Below are positions 6,417 through 11,781 of a stretch of DNA of 11,781 nucleotides, one piece after another (the stretch's first letter is position 1; each line of letters opens with the position of its first letter). The stretch is from an uncultured Porphyromonas sp. (GTDB lineage Bacteria; Bacteroidota; Bacteroidia; Bacteroidales; Porphyromonadaceae). The notes beneath the pieces were generated by a model. The model saw nothing but the letters and a program-made list of their open reading frames with translations. It did no database searches and was not told where the DNA came from. Location: contig NZ_CAMYEZ010000066.1 of NCBI RefSeq assembly GCF_947254915.1, forward strand, positions 1 through 11,781, given 5' to 3'. Position numbers and translations under genes: made by a program.

Positions 6417-7538
6417 TTAAGACTGTTGGGCTTTAGAATTTGCTTCGTAACTGGTCAAGGAGAGTAGTAGCCTTTGGAGGGCTAGGCGATCGAGCTTGCC
6501 GTTGTCATTATGTGGCAAGTGCGACACGAGACGGATCTCTTTGGGGCGGTGGTAAGGTGGTAAGAGCTGTTGGCAGGCTTCAGTCAGAGTTTCTGCAAAG
6601 CCTTCGGAGAGGCTGTCACCTTCTAGTACGAGTACCAGCTTTTGCCCTAGAGCTGCATCAGCTATCCAGCTGATGGCGAGCGGTCTATCTAGGACTTTGG
6701 CAAGCTTTCGCTCGATTGGCTCGGGGCTTACCTTGATTCCGCCACTATTGATGATGTTGTCGGCTCGCCCTACGATGGTAAAGCCACCATCGGGGTGTAA
6801 CTCGACGAGGTCATGGGTCGTGAGACTCGGACCTTCGGGGTAAAGCAGGCGATCCTCAATGATGAGTTCGCCTTCGGCACCTTGGGTGAGATGCACCCCC
6901 TCAAGGGGATAGAAGAGAGACGAGGCGTGAGAACCGTTGAGCCGTCTCAGGGCGACGTGCGAGATGGTCTCGGTCATTCCATAAGTGGCGAAAGCTGTCA
7001 CGGGTAATGCGCTGAGCTGCGCCTCCACGGTGGGGTGGATGGCTCCGCCCCCGATGATCAGTTGCTCAGCCCGACTGAGTAGTTCACGCTCCGCTGGCAC
7101 CTCCAGGGTGTGGTGTAGCTGTAGGGGAACGAGGGAGACGAATTGCGGAGCCACACTGAGCGTCGCTAGCGGGTGGCTGGAGGGTTGCACCACGATTAGC
7201 TCGGCTCCTGCGAGTAAGGCACGCACCACCATCATCTTAGCGCCTATGTAGCGAAGGTCCATGGCGAGGAGGAGACGCTCGCCCGCTTGGATCTGGAAGT
7301 AGCGGTTGCTCCTGAGTCCGCTACGTCGCATGGCAAGCTTCGTCAGCTGAAGCCGTTTGGGCGTACCAGTTGAGCCAGAGGTTTGGACGGTCACACCCTC
7401 CTCTTCGCTCCACCACTCCCTGAGGAAGGTGAGCAGTGGTGCTAGCACCTCTCTCCGCTCGGGTGCTAGCCCTCGGGAGAACGGCTCTAAGCTCTCCGCA
7501 TCGACTCGTGCGCTGTCTATATATAGGTGCTCGGACAT
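6417..7538 (-). CDS. menE: o-Succinylbenzoate-CoA ligase (MenE)
   Basis: This cytoplasmic enzyme uses ATP to activate o-succinylbenzoate to its CoA thioester via an acyl-adenylate, the step before MenB in menaquinone synthesis. The product is 373 residues from the ATG at 7538, short but within the range for bacterial MenE. The ANL-superfamily motifs appear in order: phosphate loop TSGSTGTPK (about 53-61), TYGMTET (185-191), GRADNIINSGG (257-267) and the C-terminal catalytic lysine in NDNGKLDR (Lys348). An ATG at 7640 would add 34 residues rich in Ser and Thr, outside the usual family start and covering a hairpin, so the inner ATG is preferred. It is the last gene of the men cluster, separated from menC by a 335-bp spacer that contains a dispersed repeat. 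Its dependence on the upstream promoter is therefore less certain than for the other men genes. Confidence 0.93.
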   Translation of the reverse strand: MSEHLYIDSARVDAESLEPFSRGLAPERREVLAPLLTFLREWWSEEEGVTVQTSGSTGTPKRLQLTKLAMRRSGLRSNRYFQIQAGERLLLAMDLRYIGAKMMVVRALLAGAELIVVQPSSHPLATLSVAPQFVSLVPLQLHHTLEVPAERELLSRAEQLIIGGGAIHPTVEAQLSALPVTAFATYGMTETISHVALRRLNGSHASSLFYPLEGVHLTQGAEGELIIEDRLLYPEGPSLTTHDLVELHPDGGFTIVGRADNIINSGGIKVSPEPIERKLAKVLDRPLAISWIADAALGQKLVLVLEGDSLSEGFAETLTEACQQLLPPYHRPKEIRLVSHLPHNDNGKLDRLALQRLLLSLTSYEANSKAQQS

Positions 7539-7580
7539 ATTGGCTGTTAGCTGTTGGCTAGAGATGCTAGTGCTCCTAGT

Positions 7581-7601
7581 GACACTAGAAAGGCTAGTGT
7601 C
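7581..7601 (-). promoter_or_regulatory. Short hairpin upstream of menE
   Basis: GACACTAG and CTAGTGTC form a perfect 8-bp stem around a 5-base loop, 42 bp upstream of the preferred menE ATG. Further CTAG-containing strings nearby (7567-7579) offer alternative pairings. It could be a leader structure, or the end of the menC transcript. If the ATG at 7640 were used, it would be inside the coding sequence. Confidence 0.3.
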
Positions 7602-7668
7602 TTTAACTTCAGTGCTGACGCATTTTTGGGATGAGCTCATCTATGCTACTCTCAAGGAAATCACAAGA

Positions 7669-7833
7669 TTCCTCCGTGGAGATCTTTGATTATCCAGCGA
7701 AGAACGAAAAAATTCCTCCGAAGTTTGATTTCTTTCTTCCGAACTTTCATTTCATTCTTCCGAACTTTTATTTCGGCTCTCCGTGGGGATTTTTTGTTTG
7801 CTCCTTGAAGAATCTCTATTTCCTCGGGAGAGA
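7669..7833 (+). repeat. Dispersed ~165-bp repeat, copy B, between menC and menE
   Basis: This is the second copy of the element at 2358-2522, in the same orientation and with no indels relative to it. The four 21-bp core units are at 7713-7796 and start at the same offset (44 bp) from the left end as in copy A. The best-conserved parts are the left end (CCTCCGTGGAnATCTTTGAT), the middle two units and the right end TTTCCTCGGGAG. One plus-strand frame stays open (TCC TCC GTG onward, encoding SSVEIFDYP). Its nearest ATG, at 7631, lies antisense to the menE leader, so a real product is doubtful. The copy sits in the only long gap of the men cluster and would be transcribed as its complement if menC and menE share an mRNA. 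The flanks (7834-7873 and 7539-7668) show only a 10-bp palindrome, TAATGCATTA (7855-7864), and the hairpin at 7581-7601. Confidence 0.75.
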
Positions 7834-7873
7834 AGTCCCTAGAAGAGCAGATTATAATGCATTAACCCTGCCT

Positions 7874-8971
7874 CTAATCTCTGAAAAACATCTGATCGCC
7901 TACGAGTCGTAACGTGGAGGGCGTATTGTTGAGATAGAGAGCGCCTGTGCCAAGCCCTTGCGGACGGACTATCGGGTACTGGCTGACCCACTGAGCGATG
8001 GTGCTAAGCCCCACGTTTGACTCCAGCGCTGAGGTTGCCCACCAGCCGATGCCTCGCTCCTCGGCGAGTTCAATCCACTCATCGACCCCGCTATGGAGCG
8101 ACGGCTTGAGGATGATGTAGTGCGGCTTGCCCTCGTCTAGTAGTTGCGCCTTGCGCTCTCGGCTGTGGATCCCGATGAGCTCCTCGTCGAGCGCTATGGG
8201 GAGTGGCGACGCTGCCGTGAGCTTGGCCAGCTCGTCCCACTGATCGCTCGCTGGAATCGGCTGCTCGATGGAGTGTAGGTGAAAGTCGCTCAGCCTTTTC
8301 AGCCGCTCCAGAGCCACCTCTGGGGCAAACGCTCCATTGGCGTCCACCCTTAGCTCCATCTCCTCAGGCGAGAAGTGCTGTCGCACGTAGCGGAGTAACT
8401 CTAGCTCTTCGGAAAAGTCTATTCCGCCGATCTTAAGCTTCAAGCATCGGAAACCTTGCGTCAACTTAGCTTTGATCTGCTCGTACATATAGGCTTTGTC
8501 GCCCATCCAGATCAACCCATTGATCGGAATACCCAGCTCGCCACGCGTGAAAGGGGTATCGCAAAAGGGCTTTACCGACCCCTCCTCACTACTGTGACCA
8601 GCAGCGATGAAGCTATTGATCGCCGTGGCTAAGCCAAAAGCGATAGAAGGATAGGGGCGTAGCGAAGCCACATCAAACTGATCAGGAGTCTGCGCCATCT
8701 GACCCGCCAGCTGCTCCAGTACCCCCTGATAGTTGGGCAGATCATCGCAACTGAGCTGAGTCATCGGGGCGCACTCGCCACAGCCCACATGACCTGCCTG
8801 CTCTAGGCTCTGGAGACGTAGGTAGTAGACCTGCTTCGTCTCGTACTCGCCACGGGAGGTCTTGGCTGGGCGACGGAAGTGCAGGGTGTACGGCTCCACG
8901 CTCATGGTCACCCGCTCAGCTATCTGTGGCAATAGCGCAGGGAGGTAAAGGATGCTCTCTTGTGGTGACAT
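7874..8971 (-). CDS. menC: o-Succinylbenzoate synthase (MenC), enolase superfamily
   Basis: This enzyme dehydrates SHCHC to o-succinylbenzoate in menaquinone synthesis. The product is 365 residues from the ATG at 8971. The catalytic set of the muconate-lactonizing/MenC branch is complete: the KxK motif at Lys178 and Lys180 (CLKLKIGG), metal ligands Asp210 (VDANG), Glu236 (IEQPI) and Asp262 (LDEEL), and Lys289 (LKPS) on the opposite face. The late TSALES segment fits the family. Start choice is uncertain. The ATG at 8971 lies 6 bp after the menB stop, which suits coupled translation. The inner ATG at 8905 (MSVEPYTLHF) matches the usual N-terminus of MenC better and would drop 22 residues; neither has a clear Shine-Dalgarno site. 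Specificity for OSB rather than dipeptide or N-acylamino-acid substrates rests on the men-cluster context. Confidence 0.92.
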   Translation of the reverse strand: MSPQESILYLPALLPQIAERVTMSVEPYTLHFRRPAKTSRGEYETKQVYYLRLQSLEQAGHVGCGECAPMTQLSCDDLPNYQGVLEQLAGQMAQTPDQFDVASLRPYPSIAFGLATAINSFIAAGHSSEEGSVKPFCDTPFTRGELGIPINGLIWMGDKAYMYEQIKAKLTQGFRCLKLKIGGIDFSEELELLRYVRQHFSPEEMELRVDANGAFAPEVALERLKRLSDFHLHSIEQPIPASDQWDELAKLTAASPLPIALDEELIGIHSRERKAQLLDEGKPHYIILKPSLHSGVDEWIELAEERGIGWWATSALESNVGLSTIAQWVSQYPIVRPQGLGTGALYLNNTPSTLRLVGDQMFFRD

Positions 8972-8977
8972 CGGTCG

Positions 8978-9808
8978 CTAGGGAAACTTGGGGTACTGTT
9001 CAAAGTTGGGCTTGCGCTTCTCCAGGAAAGCGTTCTTACCCTCCTGCGCTTCGTCCGTGAGGTAGTAGAGGAGCGTCGCATCGCCCGCCAGCTCTTGGAT
9101 ACCCGCCTGACCGTCCAGCTCAGCATTGAGTCCCGCCTTGATCATGCGGAGGGCGAGCGGACTTAGCAGCATCATCTCCTCTGCCCACTGCACGTACTCA
9201 TCTTCCAGCTGGTCGAGAGGCACCACTTTGTTGACCAGCCCCATGTCGAGAGCCTCCTGAGCGGAGTATTGGCGACAGAGGAACCATATCTCACGCGCCT
9301 TCTTTTGTCCCACGACACGAGCCAGATAGGAGGAGCCAAAGCCCGCATCGAAGCTACCCACACGGGGCCCCGTCTGCCCGAAGATAGCATTCTCCGAAGC
9401 GATCGAGAGGTCGCACACCACGTGGAGGACATGTCCGCCACCGATGGCGTAACCATTGACCGCAGCGATGACTGGCTTGGGGATACTGCGGATCTGCTTC
9501 TGCACGTCTAGGACACTCAGGCGAGGCACGCCGTCCTTGCCAATGTAGCCACCCCGCCCCTTGACGTTTTGATCTCCGCCAGAGCAAAACGCCTTGTCGC
9601 CAGCGCCCGTCAGGACCACCACGTTGATGCTCTGATCCTCACGGCAGATGCGCAGAGCGTCGCTCATCTCGGCCGTCGTGGTCGGCGTAAAGGCGTTGCG
9701 GTAACGCTCACGATTGATCGTGATACGAGCGATACCGTTGTAGTAGTCAAAGAGGATATCTTCATACGCTTTGAGGGGCTGCCACACCCTTTGGTTCTTT
9801 TCACTCAT
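8978..9808 (-). CDS. menB: 1,4-Dihydroxy-2-naphthoyl-CoA synthase (MenB)
   Basis: A 276-residue crotonase-fold enzyme that closes the second ring, converting o-succinylbenzoyl-CoA to 1,4-dihydroxy-2-naphthoyl-CoA. Visible signatures are the CoA/oxyanion loop FCSGGDQ (74-80), the second oxyanion segment GYAIGGGH (119-126), GQTGPRVGSFDAGFGSSY (144-161) and GQKKAREIWFLCRQY (167-181), plus the C-terminal EGKNAFLEKRKPNF typical of MenB. Gln145, Gly147 and Trp175 correspond to the residues that hold bicarbonate in type I MenB such as that of E. coli, so this should be a bicarbonate-dependent enzyme. The ATG overlaps the menD stop in an ATGA, indicating translational coupling. The menC frame follows 6 bp downstream. 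Confidence 0.96.
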   Translation of the reverse strand: MSEKNQRVWQPLKAYEDILFDYYNGIARITINRERYRNAFTPTTTAEMSDALRICREDQSINVVVLTGAGDKAFCSGGDQNVKGRGGYIGKDGVPRLSVLDVQKQIRSIPKPVIAAVNGYAIGGGHVLHVVCDLSIASENAIFGQTGPRVGSFDAGFGSSYLARVVGQKKAREIWFLCRQYSAQEALDMGLVNKVVPLDQLEDEYVQWAEEMMLLSPLALRMIKAGLNAELDGQAGIQELAGDATLLYYLTDEAQEGKNAFLEKRKPNFEQYPKFP

Positions 9809-11520
9809 AACTCTTCTCTTGGTTGTAATTGCTTGAAATAGGTCTGTAGTTCGGCGATCTCATCCTCTGAGGTGACGAAAGCCTCAAGGAGGCGAGGACG
9901 CTCGGCAGGACCGACGAAGTGAGCCATCGTCTCCTCCAGCTCGCTTGCCTCGTGCACCGACAGGTACTCCCAGCCACAGCTTTCCACCCAGCCCTGCGCT
10001 CGTAGCTGATGCTCGGCAGTGATGTAGCGTTGCGACAGTGGGTCCATCTCTAAGGTCGGCAGGCTCTGGAAGATGCTCCCTCGCTGGTTGTTGAGCAGGA
10101 GCACCCGCACATTGCTCCCCACCTCGGGGAGCCACAGCGCATTGAGATCGTAGAAGAAGCTCAGGTCTCCGATGACGATGAAGTGGCGCTCCTCGGCTCT
10201 CTGGCGGGCAAAGCCTAAGGCGGTTGAGAGCGAGCCCTCTATGCCACTGGTGCCTCGATTGCAAAGCGTGAGAAGCCGGCGAGGCTTGCGGAAAAGCTCC
10301 GCATAGCGCACCGACGAACTGTTCGCAAGGTGTAGCACACAAGGCTCTTCGGGCAGATGACTCAGAAGGTTTCCCACCACGGCCAGAGAACTGTAGCGTG
10401 GCGTCGGTGACGGCAGTCGGTCAATTCGCTCTCGCCACTGAAGGGCATAGGGAGAGCTAGCGTGACCAGCCAAGCCTTGCGCCAGCGTCTCAAGGAATGG
10501 CTCCACAGGAGCGTTGATCTGATCGGTGAGACTGCAAAAGAGATCCACCACACTGGGATCAGGCGACAGGTGCCACGTCTCCTGTGGCGGATAGTTGCGC
10601 AGGTACTGCTTCATCTTGTTGGAGACGATATGCCCTCCGAGGGTGATCAGCAGGTCGGGCTGTAGGGCTCGTCGATCCCCTTCGCTGAGTGACGCTAGAA
10701 GTGCATCGAGCGAACAGATCGTCACGGACCTGTTGGAGAGCGACTCGCCGATGCAGAGGAACTGCTCCCGCAAGCTTTGCGGAAAGACCGCCCCTGCGCT
10801 AGTCGTAGCCGTCCAACTCTCCTGTCCGACCAATATCATCTTACGCTCGAACGTGGCTAGCCTCGCTAGCAACGGCTTGACCGCCTGCGCATCCACCCCA
10901 CACGGACAGAGTTGCTTGATGTGGCGTCCTGGCTGCATTCCGATGGGTCGACTATTGCTTGGCTCTGCTGGAGTTGGCGGGAGCAAAGATACGCTCGGGT
11001 CGCTGATCGGGACATTGATCTGTACGGGTCCAGGGAGCGGAACCAGTGCTGCGAGGAGCGCTTCGTTGATCAGACGATTGCAGTACCACCGTTCCTCCTC
11101 GGTGTGTGGCTCGGGGAGCTGTACCGCTTTGCGCACCAGTGAGCCGAAGAGTCCTGACTGAGGAAGCGTTTGCCCCGCCCACTGCCCGATCCATCGCTCG
11201 GGTCTATCGGCCGATAGGACAACCAGCGGGACACCCTGATAGTAAGCCTCAGCGACTGCTGGGTGAAGGTTTGCCACCGCCGTGCCAGAGGTGCAGCAGA
11301 CCACGACCGTCCTATGCGTGGCGAGAGCCAAGCCAAGGGCGTAGAAGCCTGCGCTGCGCTCATCGATGATCGAGTGACAGGTCGCCCCCGAGAGGTAGTG
11401 GCTGAGCGCATGCACGAGTGGTGCGTTGCGACTACCTGGGCAGAGCACCACGTCACGCACGCCGTGTGCTTGAAGCAGAGCGATTAGTTCGCTGATCACA
11501 GGATTGTCCATCGGTATCAT
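9805..11520 (-). CDS. menD: SEPHCHC synthase (MenD), ThDP-dependent
   Basis: This enzyme joins 2-oxoglutarate (after decarboxylation on thiamine diphosphate) to isochorismate, giving SEPHCHC, the first committed step of menaquinone synthesis. The product is 571 residues, the usual family length. Motifs in order: CPGSRNAPL (27-35), IIDERSAGF with the ThDP-activating Glu54 (51-59), CCTSGTA (76-81), DRP and GQWAGQTLPQSGLF (105-126), then in the C-terminal domain NRGTSGIEGSLSTALG (421-436) and the ThDP/metal motif GDLSFFYDLN (451-460) followed by NNQRGSIF (477-484). The start at 11520 is supported by a strong purine-rich site (AGGGAGGAG) 4 bases upstream; an ATG three codons later (11511) is less well placed. 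menF ends 16 bp upstream and menB overlaps the stop by 4 bp. Confidence 0.96.
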   Translation of the reverse strand: MIPMDNPVISELIALLQAHGVRDVVLCPGSRNAPLVHALSHYLSGATCHSIIDERSAGFYALGLALATHRTVVVCCTSGTAVANLHPAVAEAYYQGVPLVVLSADRPERWIGQWAGQTLPQSGLFGSLVRKAVQLPEPHTEEERWYCNRLINEALLAALVPLPGPVQINVPISDPSVSLLPPTPAEPSNSRPIGMQPGRHIKQLCPCGVDAQAVKPLLARLATFERKMILVGQESWTATTSAGAVFPQSLREQFLCIGESLSNRSVTICSLDALLASLSEGDRRALQPDLLITLGGHIVSNKMKQYLRNYPPQETWHLSPDPSVVDLFCSLTDQINAPVEPFLETLAQGLAGHASSPYALQWRERIDRLPSPTPRYSSLAVVGNLLSHLPEEPCVLHLANSSSVRYAELFRKPRRLLTLCNRGTSGIEGSLSTALGFARQRAEERHFIVIGDLSFFYDLNALWLPEVGSNVRVLLLNNQRGSIFQSLPTLEMDPLSQRYITAEHQLRAQGWVESCGWEYLSVHEASELEETMAHFVGPAERPRLLEAFVTSEDEIAELQTYFKQLQPREEL

Positions 11521-11524
11521 TGCG

Positions 11525-11533
11525 CTCCTCCCT
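11525..11533 (-). promoter_or_regulatory. Ribosome binding site of menD
   Basis: AGGGAGGAG on the minus strand, followed by CGCA and the ATG at 11520. It is unusually strong for this window, where most genes lack a Shine-Dalgarno site, and it decides between the two possible menD starts. Confidence 0.6.
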
Positions 11534-11536
11534 CTT

Positions 11537-11781
11537 TTACCTTATAAGACTATGTATTGCCGAGAGCTTGTGCAGGACCTCCTGCCACTCGCTCTCAAGG
11601 CTTGATCCACGCACGATGCCGCCTCCCGCATAGAGCCGTAGCAACTGCTCAGGGAGCAACTGCAGACAGCGTATCTGGACAAAGAGGTCAACACACCGAT
11701 CAGGCTCGTACCACCCCAGAAAGCCGGCATAGTAAGAGCGCTCTGCAGACTCCTCCTCGAGGATCAGACGCTGCGCCACTC
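11537..11781 (-). CDS. menF: Isochorismate synthase (MenF/EntC family), C-terminal part only
   Basis: Only the last 80 or so codons are in the window; the gene continues past the right edge. The visible part has the conserved end of chorismate-utilizing (MST family) enzymes: SYYAGFLGW (15-23), a beta strand with RCLQLL (37-42), LYAGGGIV (49-56) and an acidic-Trp segment SEWQEVLHKL (62-71). These enzymes convert chorismate to isochorismate with Mg2+. Similar C-termini occur in anthranilate and aminodeoxychorismate synthases, so the assignment to isochorismate synthase rests mainly on its position just before menD. The main catalytic residues are outside the window. The TAA stop is 16 bp before the menD ATG. 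Confidence 0.88.
   Translation of the reverse strand, partial: VAQRLILEEESAERSYYAGFLGWYEPDRCVDLFVQIRCLQLLPEQLLRLYAGGGIVRGSSLESEWQEVLHKLSAIHSLIR

Noticed and set aside
7539..7640. 34-residue N-terminal extension of MenE
   Set aside because: It is Ser/Thr-rich, unlike known MenE starts, and covers a stem-loop; the ATG at 7538 fits the family better, although the outer ATG cannot be excluded.
7631..7912. 93-codon frame over repeat copy B as a gene
   Set aside because: Its ATG lies antisense to the menE leader and its end runs into menC antisense; only the repeat part matches copy A.
10595..11161. 188-codon plus-strand open frame opposite menD
   Set aside because: It lies wholly antisense to a well-supported menD, has no recognisable domain, and fits the long shadow frames expected in GC-richer genes.
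11070..11456. 128-codon minus-strand frame inside menD
   Set aside because: It overlaps menD in another frame, is rich in Arg, Ser and Pro as shadow frames are, and shows no motif.

Overview
The window reads as a Bacteroidota chromosome, most likely Porphyromonas or a close relative. Four things point that way: secreted leucine-rich-repeat (LRR) proteins whose tails resemble type IX secretion (T9SS) sorting domains; signal peptides that leave Gln at the new N-terminus; weak or absent Shine-Dalgarno sites with one TAnnTTTG-type promoter box; and a menaquinone cluster in the order menF-menD-menB-menC-menE, which I recall from Porphyromonas gingivalis. The genus is inference; no rRNA or other marker gene is present. 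All supported genes lie on the minus strand, so transcription runs from high to low coordinates.

Layout from left to right. Positions 39-974 encode a zinc-ribbon protein with four winged-HTH modules of the excisionase/MerR type, a kind of gene found on Bacteroidota mobile elements. A segment of about 300 bp with short direct and inverted repeats follows. Next is a short BspA-like LRR gene (1272-1907) whose sixth repeat stops mid-motif and runs into an unrelated tail, so the window probably starts inside an integrated element that cut off the 3' end of this gene. A spacer of about 700 bp (1908-2623) holds a promoter box, one copy of a dispersed repeat of about 165 bp, and a perfect 36-bp palindrome. 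Two tightly spaced genes (2624-4354 and 4362-6335) encode large secreted LRR proteins of different LRR classes, apparently a surface-protein operon.

Positions 6417-11781 hold five enzymes of the classical o-succinylbenzoate route to menaquinone: isochorismate synthase (MenF, C-terminal end only), SEPHCHC synthase (MenD), DHNA-CoA synthase (MenB), o-succinylbenzoate synthase (MenC) and o-succinylbenzoate-CoA ligase (MenE). menF, menD, menB and menC are separated by 16 bp, a 4-bp overlap and 6 bp. The menC-menE gap is much longer and contains the second copy of the dispersed repeat. menH, menI and menA are not in the window.

The menaquinone genes are ordinary. The most unusual material is the dispersed repeat (2358-2522 and 7669-7833), which has imperfect inverted ends and a core of four 21-bp units, and the probable element/LRR junction near 1250-1330. 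I see no CRISPR array, tRNA, rRNA, transposase or integrase, and no complete new multi-gene system.
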